From NCBI GenBank assembly GCA_026260175.1, contig JAKCWW010005847.1:1033-34735 (forward strand): a DNA stretch of 33,703 nucleotides, given 5' to 3'. Below, one piece after another: positions 12,640 through 23,335 of the stretch. A program made the translations under genes and the position numbers. How positions within the stretch are numbered: the stretch's first letter is position 1; each line of letters begins with the position of its first letter. Source of the DNA: Reticulitermes lucifugus (Eukaryota; Arthropoda; Insecta; Blattodea; Rhinotermitidae). The notes under the pieces are model-generated. The model saw only the letters and a program-made list of their open reading frames with translations. It did not search any database and was not told where the DNA came from.

Positions 12640-12772
12640 AAAGGCGTGGTTTCCGAGCCTTACGCTTTTATATAATATGTACTGGATAAAGTTATAAGGT
12701 CATCCGCACGCTCCGGCCGCATATATCTCAGGGAAGCAACTTTGCGTACTATTTGGGTAGGATTCCCAGTGG
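12640..12772 (-). repeat. repeat-like open segment beside the gap
   Basis: On the minus strand, from CCTTTTGTGTAG (ending near 12774) the sequence is open without a stop for about 37 codons (STGNPTQIVRKVASLRYMRP...), and is followed by GC then GTAAGG. The GC-richer text and a peptide similar to strings I remember from repeat-derived predictions in cockroaches and termites point to an interspersed repeat. A real exon is the alternative: both splice-like ends exist but are mediocre. Confidence 0.3.
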
Positions 12773-12789
12773 ACTACACAAAAGGTGTG

Positions 12790-15080
12790 GGAGAGATAAG
12801 TGAAGAAAAATTCCTGCTCGTTTAAAAATATTATAACACTACGTAATTGTATTCTGATAAAGCACTTTATTATAATTATTTTAAAAAATACAACATTTCA
12901 ATTTACCAAAAAGTTATTATTTAATATTAATATCATAAAATGTTTATATTTTCTATTGGTCACATCCTGGCACATCTATACCACAAGGAAGGGAAACAGT
13001 TAATAAAGAGGCAACGGCGCGAGATGAATAATATCGTACAGGGGAGCGTCATTCTATCGTTCCGTGTTAATTACATTCGGCCAAGAAAATAATTAACAAT
13101 ATGATACAACAATATAAGGTATTTGTACGTTATCTACCGGCCACTGGATGTTCTAAATGTTTTTTGTGGTAGAAATGAAAAATATTTTCCCAGAAGGTAA
13201 TATTTTATTATCCGATTCTTACAAGGAAAGGCTAATTTTTAAAAACTGAATACGTACACAAACGTGGACGATTTTTACGTGATATGAAGATAGCAAAATC
13301 AATAATGGTAAAAAAAATGCATATTTTACAAACGAAAAAATAAAAACAAATACCGGTTACGTAAAATGGAAAGAAAAAGTCAGTTTTGCTGCACAAATTC
13401 TGCAGTGTAAGAGTGCAGGAAAATATAACGCCTTCTGCAATTACACTTTGTTAACTTACACAGTCGTTCAATAGGTTGTATTAGTCACGCACAAAACGTC
13501 TTTACTCCCCAATGAAATTTTATGCATTCTTAACGGTTCGATGAGTAAAATCTGAAGAAACATTTAAAATAAAACATAAAGAATCTTTAAAATACCCAAA
13601 ATATTTTAGTGGCGGGGAGATAATTAACAATAAACCAAGTTTTATAACATGTGGCAAGAACGTAACTAAAGAAACATATTTTTGCATTCACAACTACAAC
13701 TATATCTGGAAACATCTCATACAAATTTCTTCATTTAGGACAATATAGTGAGAGTGTGAAATATATTAAATATTCATTCATTTGGTTTCGGCGCAAGCTC
13801 TGGAGCAACGAAGTGTAGCATAATAACAATTATGAGTATAGTTTGAATTCAAATCTTCGAAAATACAGATTTTTTATGTAACTGAAACTTTCTTAGGTGG
13901 TAAAATATATTCATACGTCTGCTTCCCACATTCCGCTGTCAATAAAAAAATGTAATTGTAAGCAATCATTTTATGTAATGACAAGAAGACAGGTAACTTT
14001 AGCGCACAAACACAAACGACTGAAGTAATTTCGACATTATACTGTCTTGAAATAAATATGTAGGTCTCGATGAATTCCGATAAGACTGATTTAGTGTGTA
14101 CGAAAATATTTAAAAAAATTATAATTTTCCGTAGGTACGTGGTAATGAAAGTTTTCTGCACAGTTATTTCTAATAAACTTAACGATAACTAAATACAACC
14201 AAGAAAATGTGGTCACCACTTAACATACACATAGCATAAAATTTATTACTTGCAGTAATTACATGGCATCTTCACAAATATCGTTTTAATGATGCACACT
14301 TCTATTGAAGTGCAGTCGGTACAAGAGGGCAAGTCATTAGCAGTATCTGAAAAGCAAATGCTTCCTTGTATTTTCTTTCATTTCCATCTATCTTAACGAA
14401 TTGCTTTGTAAATGTATTTAACTTAAGGCATTTACTAATAATTTTGGATGAATAAAATTAACATTCAAATACACATAAAAAGTAACGAAATTTTGCAGTA
14501 GCAACAGGAAAACTTATTGTCCAAATGTGCACATCTGGCAGACATTTTCGCTGGTCTTTTATCGGAAGAGGGGAGTGTGGTCAATGCCTTGTAAATCTGT
14601 CACAATGTGTGATCAGGATAAATTCGTGTCGTCCTTCACTCACTTGGATCTCTATTTGACAAATCACTGGATTTTTCTTTTTGAAATATTTCCTGTTGTT
14701 ATTTTAATGTACAGGCTGGGCTAGCTTCAGACAGCATTGTTTAGGCATTTGTTAATACAAAAGTTTAGAGAAAACTCAGCTCTGCAGCAAATACATTCGT
14801 TCGCTTTCGATACAACTTGAGGGGAGGAAAGCCCAACACTTCTGCCGAAGTCTTCGCTCGCAAATAAACCCAACATCTATACTCATATCAACAAATTGTA
14901 GAACTCTACGGCAGCGATACCACATACTGCACACTTATACGTTCTTGAATATATTGGGCTCCGTACAGTAGATTTGCTCCGGTACTAGGAGGATCATAGA
15001 GCTCAGGTTGTGTTGTTGCAAGAAGTAAGGATATCATCATGCTATTCTAAACCGGCACAACTTCCTTTGGACTTCTCTCG
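12790..15080. other. very AT-rich sequence, nothing recognised
   Basis: No gene, clear repeat or splice-bounded open segment seen. The 95-codon minus frame at 13874-14161 has no motif. Confidence 0.5.
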
Positions 15081-15094
15081 ATATAGGTCAGTGA

Positions 15095-15300
15095 CAGTCT
15101 ATTGGGCCGTGCTATAATGCAGGCATTTACGAGTATTCAGTGGCTCTTTGCAGCCGAAGCTGGGTTTCGATTCCAGCACAGTCCATGTGAGTTTTGTGAT
15201 AGACTTGACAGGTTTATCTTTGGCCACTGCTGCATCAATATTTGTCTCTCGTCCCGGATAAAAGATGGTGAGGCCATTAGATTTCTCAGCTGCAAGACAG
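15095..15300 (+). repeat. tRNA-derived SINE (family 3)
   Basis: The plus strand contains GGTTTCGATTCC (15163-15174), a B box with one extra T, preceded by CAGTGGCTCTTTGCAGCCGA and followed by CAGCACAGTCCATGTG. I remember this arrangement (a SerTGGCTC-like anticodon region, B box, then GTCCATGTG) from an insect SINE family. The 3' part (about 15200-15300) is diverged. The head differs from the two SINEs at 22.0 and 25.5 kb, so it is a separate family. Confidence 0.55.
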
Positions 15301-15309
15301 TCTCACGTT

Positions 15310-16940
15310 CCCAGGATAAACGTAGTAATGTTTTAACTGTATAATTATTTCAGTACCACGAGTCCCAATATGGCTACATCAAGGTTCATCCAAAACATAC
15401 TAACAAGCGAACACTAGCATTCTTGAACTGAAATTTTTCTGGGAATGCTAATGTAAGGAATATTCTTATTCATGTGGCATCCAGCTACAAAAACACACAA
15501 CATGTGGGAAGATGTATTGGACAGCCCTTCCAAACGTCTAAATATCCAGGATGTCCTTTCTAATACAACAATTAATTTCACATATTTACCATCATAAGCT
15601 GAGTTAAAGCCGATTATTTAAAGAAACCTCATGATATTTCAAAAGCAGACACTGAGGGTTGTGGCATACTGAATGTGGATCTGAGTTCGCCACGAAGGAT
15701 ATTGTTGAAATAAACTTCTCTTGCTAAGGTCTGATACACACATACATACCCTTACCAACATAAATTCTGATACGTAGCTTTCTTGAGGTTATTACCTTAT
15801 GTTAGAATTTTATGCGCATTTTTAAGTTAAACTCTGGGCTTCAGTGTTTGTAAACGTGCCGATCACAGATTCTGCTTTTCATACTTTGCTTCAAACTACT
15901 ATTCTCAATTTCAACAATTTATTAAAACACATTAAAGCCAAGAAAAATTTTAACTGAAAATATTGCCTCATATAACGGCCGAAAATATTAACAATCTTTC
16001 CAAAAAACGGACATGGTGCCTATTGAAAGCATCTTAGCACTCTATTAAGTATGTAAAAATCGCCCAACATAAGTGACTTATTTCTGCAGGAAGAACATGT
16101 AAACGATGAGATTATTTCGGTTTGAAGCAGGTAAAAAGTTTCATGTAAATTTTTCTATTGAAAATCTTAGAAACCTGCAAAATTGTTAGGCCCAAAAGAA
16201 AGGGGGATTACAAAAACTGACATTTAGAATGTCTTCACTCGAACTAGTTAGTTATTTTACACAATAATTCGGATAAAAAACAGTTCCATTGAGTCATCAT
16301 TACTCCATAAGATGACTGAACGTTCAGGAATGATCGTGCATGACTTCTTCCAACACCAGCAGCACTGAAACAAAAGAATACATATATTGGTGCCATCGTC
16401 CGATGTCTGCGAGAAGGACGAAAGTAGAGCAGTTTAGTACAAAGACAAATTTTGTACATTTCTATTTACAGTTATATTTCGTATGGAATTCTTTACTTGA
16501 ATATACTGTGAATATTACATTACCGAATTCTACTTGCATGTTCGGGCACCATGCATATGGCTAGTGTTAACATAATTATCCGAACTGCGATACTGAAAGC
16601 CAGTATAAAGGTACAGAACAATACATTCAATTGCCACAACGGTGTTTGAGACTTCTGCGATCCAAGGTGATTATCATAGTGAAGTATTCTTTTAATGCTC
16701 CAAGTTTTAATAGCAAAAATTGGGTACAACTCTCAAATAATATTGTGCTACAGCCATGTCCGCAGCAATTGAAGCCTGCGTTGATTCCCCGTTGTTGCCA
16801 GATCTACACCGCTAAATAATTATTATACAAAAAAAAGCTAGCACAAAACAATAAAAAGCAAAACTTAAATAAATAGAAATATACAGAAAGCAATGTATTT
16901 ATTTTATACAGATACTGGAATTCATGTTATGCTTCGTAAA
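15310..16940. other. anonymous sequence with one good splice acceptor
   Basis: Mostly AT-rich. On the minus strand GTATTCTTTTGTTTCAG ends at 16365 and is an excellent acceptor. The sequence after it is open in one frame to a stop near 16247 (AAGVGRSHARSFLNVQ...), and an AATAAA lies further on at about 15917-15922. This could be a terminal exon, but no donor or homology supports it. Confidence 0.3.
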
Positions 16941-16945
16941 GCAGA

Positions 16946-18219
16946 GCCAACTGACATTTTTGACACATGCTAATATCTTACACAACAAGAAAGGGCAATA
17001 CAAAATGCCCTAGTTTTGTGCAGAAAGCAAGCAATTTGTTACTTATTTATTCCTTTTTATGGGTAAAATCTTGAAGGTGGCCTCCTTTATTTGCATCACA
17101 TTGTCTTAAACGATTTACAAAACTTTCAACAACTCGGCGCAACAGCTTTTGATGTAGGCCGCAGTTGGACCCTAAATATTATGCTTCAGCTCCCTTCTTG
17201 TGTGCGAGAAGATCCTGTACACGCGTTCTTCCAAGTATCTCCATAGGAAGAAATTCGGGACCATCAGTTCCGGCGAACGTACAGGACATGGGATGTCTGC
17301 AACTCGCGGTAGAGGCTTTTGCGAAACACGTCCATACTCCGTCGATCAGCGTGTGCTGTATCTCCATCTTGCTGGGAAGTACAGTTTATCGGACTGCACA
17401 GCAAGTGCCTCCAGCTGAGGAACCAAGATGTTTTGCAGCATCGCTGTATACGCGCTGCAGTTACTGTGAACGTTTGCGCCGTTATCATCTTAAAAAATGG
17501 AGCCACATCCCAAATGTTCCTCCTGAACCCCTTCTACTGTCACTTTAGTTGAATGAAATGGCTGTCTGTGCAGTTCTGAACGATTTACTGGTAACCAATA
17601 TCGCATATTTCCTTTATTAACAAAACCCTACATGCAAATGCTCTTTGTCGCTCATTAACACACTATTAAAAACACTAGGATGTTCGTTGGTGATTCCTAG
17701 CATCGTGTTACAAATTCCACTCCAGACACCCTATCACTTGGAAAAGCTTCTGGACAATGTGTACCTCTAAGAGGTAAGTCTTCATTTCGTGCAACGTCAT
17801 TCCTCTAAATATGCCTAGGATACGAGATTGTTTCCGAGCACATACACGTGGAATACATTGAAAATACTCCCTTACGTTCTCAAAGTTGTCTTTAGTAATC
17901 ACACTTCTTGGAGCACCACGCGCAATGTGTGTTCTACTACCCCTACCTTGAAACTTACGTATCTGTCCCAAAATCCTGTTACCTGACGGAATCGGACCAT
18001 GCTTACGCACATGAAACTGAAGCCACAAACGACAATGTGTCTGAATAACGGACTTCGATTCGTAATAACAGGAAAAGCCACGGTTCGATGTTTTATACGC
18101 CACTGAACCATTGTCAATGTACAGGTTTTCAAATGACAACGTCATATTTTGTTCGGAGTGCAGACATTAACCCTACCTTCTCGTAAGACAAGAGCGCGTT
18201 CTGAAATGTGTCAGTCGGC
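16946..18219 (-). mobile_element. decayed Tc1/mariner-superfamily transposon with imperfect TIRs
   Basis: A single-gene DNA transposon of 1,274 bases, the normal size for the superfamily. The inner unit is the broken transposase on the minus strand. Candidate terminal inverted repeats are GCCAACTGACATTTTTGACA at 16946-16965 and, inverted, GCCGACTGACACATTTCAGA at 18200-18219; 15 of 20 bases agree. The true ends may lie a few bases further out: TA dinucleotides are at 16937-16938 and 18234-18235, but the outermost bases do not pair well. Family and mechanism are established for the superfamily (cut-and-paste into TA); the ends are my inference. Confidence 0.72.
17047..18145 (-). pseudogene. transposase pseudogene, Tc1/mariner superfamily (DDE)
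   Basis: Reading down the minus strand, pieces of a transposase follow each other in order but change frame. Near the N-terminus (about 17708-18100) are YYESKSVIQTHCR, then a GRGSRTHIARGAPRS linker and an NVREYFQCIPRVCARKQS segment, as in the helix-turn-helix DNA-binding half. MSDKEHLH (about 17640) holds the first catalytic Asp. Then come APFFKMITAQTFTVTAARI and QQDGDTAHADRRSMDVFRKS (about 17340) with the second Asp. After a frameshift comes PCPVRSPELMVPNFFLWRYL (about 17240), where the third acidic residue appears as Asn. The C-terminus is RRVVESFVNRLRQCDANKGG with a TAA at 17047-17049. Several stops and frameshifts and the lost acidic residue mean it cannot work. The second-to-third spacing is about 36 to 37 residues, uncertain because of the frameshift, so it is not the mariner DD34D clade. 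Confidence 0.88.
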
Positions 18220-18224
18220 ATTGT

Positions 18225-19660
18225 GCCGCTCAGTATTGTACAACAGTTACTGGACACTTAAGTAAGGAAAGCAACGATAGGAACAAACTAATAATGTGGG
18301 ACAAGTATGGCTGCACTTTACTGGCAAGCAGATCTTTACTCTCGCTGCTCGTTTCTCGTAACGGACAAGTTTGCATCGTATTTCAAACTTCAATTGTGGG
18401 AACTGTGGCTAAGTAACTGCATTAATTCTGTGGGCACACTAAATAATAGTGTAACAATATTGACAAGTATTTTAATATATTAATAAAATTTGATAACACT
18501 AATTAATCTAGAGGCGACTCAATTATCACATAAATATCCCTGTAAAACCAAGTAGCATCAGAGTCGCTTTCAAATTAATAAAAAGATTACAACATTGAAG
18601 GACAAACGACGTTGGAATGTATGAGCATCTAAGGCACATTGCCATTTTAGAGCAGAAAAACTGATTTCAATAAAGTAAATCAACGTTATTTTAGTTGGAC
18701 AGCAACCAATGTTAAGTGCATTTTTCTTGATGCTTTACACAAAGAATTTTTAAGGATAAAACGCAGATAGTATAGAGGGTCTTATGTTATCACTGTGAAA
18801 GATGTCAAACAATTGAGGGCTAGGCATGAAGAATCTGGAATTAAGGAAAGCCATCTTGCGCAGAATACTGCAAATAATTCCAAGAAATATGGAAATACTT
18901 GAGTAAAATATACGTTATGTAAGAAATATTTAATAAACAAATCAATTACGAAAAAAATTAAATTCGACATTAGGAATTTTCCGCTACCCGAAAATGTGCA
19001 AAAAATTTCTAACACAGAAGAGCTTAATTTGCTTCAGATTCAGGACTAGTATTAATCATTCTTATTCCATACGACGAAATAATAACTCTTTTTCCCCTTC
19101 CTCATTAAAACAGCGCCACACATAAGATGCATAATGCTTCAAAGAGTCTTAGGATTCCATAGAAAATTTTTCTTGTCGGTACATGTACAAGAGAATCATA
19201 TCGTCGTCGAGTTAAAATATTGAAATTTTTTTATGAAGTGCTCGAAAAAGAGAGTTATTCTTTCAACAGAAGTAATGTATACGTTATGTACAATGGACCT
19301 CTTACCATTTCATATAATTATCTTGTGCAACACTGTTCTGATGATAGCCCAAATTATCTAATATTTTCAAATCGTGCACTTGTAAAATATACGTCGAATT
19401 TAAATCAGATGTATCCTCTCATAGAATATCACTTTATATACTTAATTTCCAGCGAAATTATGCTAAGAGGGGGGTTAAATTGTGGATTAAGTACAAGAAG
19501 CCCATCATTTATTAAAATATTACAAATGTATTTAAGAAGTTTACATTCCATTTCAGGGTGATACCTATTAAAATGTTTTAACATTTTCTAAACGCTTGAT
19601 AACTGCAATAAAACAGTACAGCAGTTGTCATTATAACAACTGACAAACTCGTAAATTTCT
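18225..19660. other. AT-rich sequence without a recognised gene
   Basis: The plus-strand frame at 19220-19561 (113 codons) is the longest non-transposon frame in the window, but its composition is what AT-rich random sequence gives and no domain is visible. It lies just downstream (in the minus sense) of the signal-peptide exon candidate. Confidence 0.4.
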
Positions 19661-19665
19661 CTCAC

Positions 19666-19758
19666 CTTCCGTTATCATTGCTGATTGTACACTGACTAGA
19701 GCCAATAAGCACATCAGCATGACGACTCGCCAGCAGTGAATGCCACAAGCCGCACTAT
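19666..19758 (-). CDS. candidate first coding exon with a signal peptide
   Basis: On the minus strand a T-rich tract ending TTTTTTTTGCAG leads into a 93-base segment that ends ACGGAAG followed by GTGAGAG, a good donor. Inside it, ATG at 19718-19720 starts MLMCLLALVSVQSA-MITE, a compact hydrophobic core with small residues at the expected cleavage site, which is what an insect secretory signal peptide looks like. The 38 bases before that Met would be 5' UTR. The exon leaves one base (phase 1). I do not recognise the protein; secreted neuropeptides, binding proteins or enzymes are all possible. No confident next exon was found. The segment is also GC-richer than its flanks. A chance coincidence cannot be excluded without transcripts. 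Confidence 0.4.
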
Positions 19759-19764
19759 CTGCAA

Positions 19765-20800
19765 AAAAAATGATAACTGAGTAAGTAAAAATGCCAGATG
19801 TCAATGCCACATAGAGCGTCATGCCATTTTGTACACGCAATTTCACAGGCTGCCATGTTCCCCTTAGTTAGATAATCAGCTATCTGATATCATGGATCGT
19901 GCTCCTTATGGAGGAACCGAATTTAGCAGGGATGATGAAGGAATTGCCCGCTGTTTTGGATCCAGAATTTTCATTATACCCTTCAGAAGAGCTCCCCAAG
20001 AACTGAGTCAAATAAATTCAATTCCTATTCTCACAGAATATTTAATTAGGTTTCACTTTAATATAATACTCTAATGTACGTGTTTATCTGCCAAACAGAG
20101 GCTTCAGATCAAATAATTTGACAAAATTATGTATGTATCGAAGTCGTACGTGTTCTTATATTCTGCCCAATAAATACACTTTTATATAAAAACGTTAATA
20201 ATCTTTAGCAATTAATTCTAAATATGAAGATTTAAACTGCTTAATTCACTCGAGGATAAATTACTTGATGATGGTTTCATACACCCATTGCAAAGAGAAG
20301 TAATAAGGGGAAAGTTGGTTTTCAAGTTTAAGAGGTATTTTAACGTTAAAAATGCAAACGACAAGCAATTTTAAATATACTATTTTGTTATTTATTTTCC
20401 GCCTCTTTCCCCGGCTCTTGCTTTATTCTTGTGGAAGAAATGGGAAATAAAAGTCACTTCTAGCGTAAAGACATTTAGTACGTTTATAGAGTAATAAATT
20501 TAAACGCCATTATTGTGCGATGTGACGAGAAATAAATATTATGTTCCGCACAATTATGCCTTCATAGACGTAAAGAGACGCGTTTCACTGCTGTTGGTGT
20601 GTACCACCAGTAAATGAGAGGGATGAGACATGACTCAAAATGTTTAACATGACTGGGTGCTGTGTTTCAGTACCTTTGTCAAAGCGCAGAGAAATTACTG
20701 ACTCATATTTCTCCTGGTTATTCTCTCTCGTTCTGGACAGAACGTTAATTGAAGATGTGTCGCATGCATTTCATGTTCTTGCACCGGTGTTGATGAAGAT
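19765..20800. other. AT-rich sequence, nothing recognised
   Basis: This lies upstream of the minus-strand exon candidate. I see no promoter I could defend. Short open frames have no motif. Confidence 0.45.
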
Positions 20801-20935
20801 GCAGGTCTTTTACAATATGACATCGTGTAAATTGGCATATATTTACACACTTTTCGGAGAAGCTCGCTGCTTCCCTCTTCAGGGTCAAAGAAATGAAAGA
20901 CTATGACATTTCCGTCCCCAAGGTGGAGGCAAAGA
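20800..20935 (-). repeat. dispersed repeat, best copy in the window
   Basis: On the minus strand it reads through GAAGAGGGAAGCAGCGAGC, CTTCTCCGAAAAGTGTG, a TAAATATATGCC segment and a TTTACACGATGTC segment. The encoded string SELLRKVCKYMP resembles peptides I remember from repeat-derived false proteins in cockroaches, termites and stick insects. Copies that look related are at 30.6 kb (plus) and perhaps 3.8 kb (minus). The upstream part (TTTGCCTCCACCTTGGGG, about 20918-20935) also belongs to such repeats. No function is implied. Confidence 0.5.
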
Positions 20936-20999
20936 GTTAGATGTCTTGCGTATCCTGAATAGTACAACGTTGTTCATGTGTGGTAAGGCCGAAGATAAC

Positions 21000-21002
<3 letters not shown>

Positions 21003-21031
<29 letters not shown>
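21003..21031. repeat. (TA)n microsatellite
   Basis: About 14 uninterrupted TA units. Simple-sequence expansion; no coding meaning, though it lies in a chance open frame. Confidence 0.95.
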
Positions 21032-21033
<2 letters not shown>

Positions 21034-21374
21034 CACGTACAATAAGAAGAATGTGCAGATTCACATTTTGGGGTATCGTTAAAGAGAAACTTAGTTTCCA
21101 CATGACGTATATAAGCAATCCGCTGTAATCCAGGCGCTTGTCAACTATAAGTTAGGGTTATAAAAACGTATATAATTCTCAGAGGCAAAGACTGATACGT
21201 AAACTTAAATAAGCTCTTATACTAGTCTAACATTTGTCAATACGTACTGTTCATAAAAATAAATTATGTAGCGTTTGATCATTGATGTACTATGAACGGT
21301 ATTATCGATGCTGGATTTTTTGATACTTAGCATGTTGACGTATACATATGCGTATACATAAAAGATTGGTTTAC

Positions 21375-21495
21375 AATATCACTATGCTGTCTACGTGTCT
21401 GCTTTCTCTCAATTCAACTTCTAACCAGCTCACCTATTTTGACGAAACTTCACAGAAACGTTTTTCCATTGAAGGTAACCCCATATGCTTACCTT
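21375..21495. repeat. retroelement-tail-like motif, copy 2
   Basis: The plus strand reads ACGTGTCTGCTTTCTCTCAA, an AACTTCTAACC stretch, then TTTTGACGAAACTTCACAGA. The order and orientation match the 7.8 kb copy (CTGTCTGTCTTC..., then TTTTCATGAAATGTGGCACA). On the minus strand it would read as the familiar retroelement tail AAATTTCRTCAAAAT. The TACCTTCAAT run beyond it carries a chance splice-like donor. Confidence 0.35.
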
Positions 21496-21499
21496 CAAT

Positions 21500-21835
21500 T
21501 TCCTACAAATTCTAATAACAACGTGGTGTACATCAGTGCATTTGTCGCAGAGCGGCATTACAGACACTTAATTAAGGGTCCTTATTTGATGTGTTGTGCT
21601 AGTCCTTAGAAAAATAAGCGTCTTCAGTTGAGACAACATTTTTGTGGAGATTGAAATAATATGGCGGCCGTGCTGAAGATCCTTATTTTCCAGTAGAAGC
21701 GCTGTAATTAATGAATCACTGGAACTAGGCACGCGAGATTTGTTGCGGAGATACCTCAAACATAGGCATAACATTTATTTTGGCCCAACAAGTAAAAACA
21801 CGTAGAAGATGCAAAATTTGAGCTTATATTCGATA
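21500..21835. other. anonymous sequence
   Basis: No gene or repeat recognised. The 68-codon minus frame at 21568-21774 has no motif. Confidence 0.4.
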
Positions 21836-21837
21836 GG

Positions 21838-22095
21838 CTTTGTTTTTCGTGGCTTGACAGCCCTAGCGGGCCTACGCCTCCTCATTTTTTATATTTTTAC
21901 ATCTTACTCCGACACACCACACTCGGTACGACTCCTCCGGACGAGTGTTTGGTCCGTCGCAGAGTCCTCTACCTGACAAAACACAATATTCACAAGAGAC
22001 AGATATTCGTGACACAGGCGGGATTCGAACCCGCAATCCCAGCTAGCGAGCGGCCGCCGACCTACGCCTTAGGCGGCGCGGCCATTGGGATCGGC
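21838..22095 (-). repeat. tRNA-derived SINE (family 1)
   Basis: The head is on the minus strand: an A-box-like CGCCTAAGGCGTAGG (22061-22075) and a perfect B box GGTTCGAATCC (22021-22031) about 30 bases further on, in a GC-rich tRNA-like segment. The body follows, ending in a GC-rich motif GTAGGCCCGCTAGGGC near 21850. On the plus strand the head is open and gives AGFEPAIPASERPP, a string I remember from repeat-derived false proteins in insect annotations. The RNA polymerase III boxes are seen directly; the SINE assignment follows from head plus non-tRNA body. Confidence 0.75.
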
Positions 22096-22134
22096 ATATC
22101 CGATTGGTATGGCCTTTATAAACACTCTGTGTAA

Positions 22135-23330
22135 TTAGTTAAACGTCTTCAAAGAATAAAGTAACAAGAGTGGATCTCAGTGGATCTGTTTGACTGTGAA
22201 TGTATGCAACAGGGCAAGTCTGTCTGAGCATTGCTCCAAAAAAAATATCTTTTTGCGTATTATGAATATACACTTTCAGCACCAACCCAGTTTCTGCTGC
22301 ATGTTACAGAATATTCAGCCTTGGTATACAAAGAACCTTCCTCCACTCAAATGGGAGGTAGCATATGCACACTGGCGGTTATCTGTTCTCGGCAATAGAT
22401 AGTGCTTCGTAATAGCAGTTTTATGACGTGTAACTAAACGACTTTGTAGTTTGCGAACACCTTTCTGCAAATGTGAGTTCCTGGAGTCATTTTACGAGTT
22501 ACTACTTCAGCGCGTATAATTAGCGTGATTCATGATGCGCATTGCAATGTGATGAAAGTAGAAGACCATTAAGTACCACATTACTCTTCTACTAACTTAC
22601 TAGAATTATTACTGCTACTTTAAGCATTTGTTTCTCGTGACTTTTATGACAATTATTATTGTACAAAGGCAATAAAATGTATTTCAGATGAAATGAAGAC
22701 TAAATCTGAATTTAGAGAAAGGTTTTAGAGCAACTATAAAAGAGTTTCTTAATCTAAATAGACTGTAGATATCTCAAAGCCGCTACAAATTACTGGTGTA
22801 CTGAGTCCTAAAGGTGGATGGTGGCGAAGGTTCGGGAAGTTAATTTCGTACATCCGATACCGCTTTTAAGACACCATCCGGTTTTAGTACTCAGTATGCA
22901 CATACATTTCAAACGCATTTTAAGGGGCAATTGGACTACTGAGCCAACAGTTGCTATGGGTTAGCTTAGGACCCATATTGTTTAGAAAAATGTTGATTTT
23001 ATAGCTTTGAGGTTTGAGAGAATGTTTTCGAGCCGGGAGTTGGAAATAATGTAGTAGAAAGTTGGTATGGATTATTTTAAGACAAGCCATATTGAAAACT
23101 TTCCAAAGGAATTGAAGGGAATCATAATAAGAGTGTATGGGATGACCTGCATCATGGTGGAGATTAGAAACACTGCGTCAAGTGTGACATGAATGAGGGG
23201 CGTCTGAAATTCATGAGCAAACTAACTTAACGACCAACTAAAGGTATGAACCCACGCCAGTCAAATCGGTGCACTTTCTTCAATTTCTAAAACGTCCTAA
23301 TTCTGTCAATGTAATTTTGGTGTCTTTCTA
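22135..23330. other. anonymous sequence with one inverted repeat
   Basis: No gene recognised. The only structure seen is the inverted repeat at 22800-22895, listed separately. Confidence 0.4.
22800..22895. repeat. imperfect inverted repeat, 24-base arms
   Basis: Left arm 22800-22823 (ACTGAGTCCTAAAGGTGGAT...) and right arm 22872-22895, whose complement begins ACTGAGTACTAAAACCGGAT, agree at 20 of 24 positions across a 48-base spacer. It could be the terminal repeats of a very small non-autonomous element or a transcribed hairpin. No target-site duplication was evident. Confidence 0.55.
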
Positions 23331-23335
23331 GAAAT

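Noticed and set aside
16985-17015. Hairpin AGGGCA...TGCCCT as a terminator
   Set aside because: Only six paired bases, inside a transposon end in a eukaryotic context. A bacterial-type terminator is not expected.
17165-17548. 127-codon plus-strand frame and its neighbours in other frames
   Set aside because: Antisense shadow of the transposase pseudogene.
19220-19561. 113-codon plus-strand open frame
   Set aside because: Longest non-transposon frame, but it has AT-driven composition, no motif and no splice context. Expected by chance in a window of this size.
21949-22134. Plus-strand frame containing AGFEPAIPASERPP
   Set aside because: It is the antisense reading of a SINE head. Such peptides appear in databases as false proteins.
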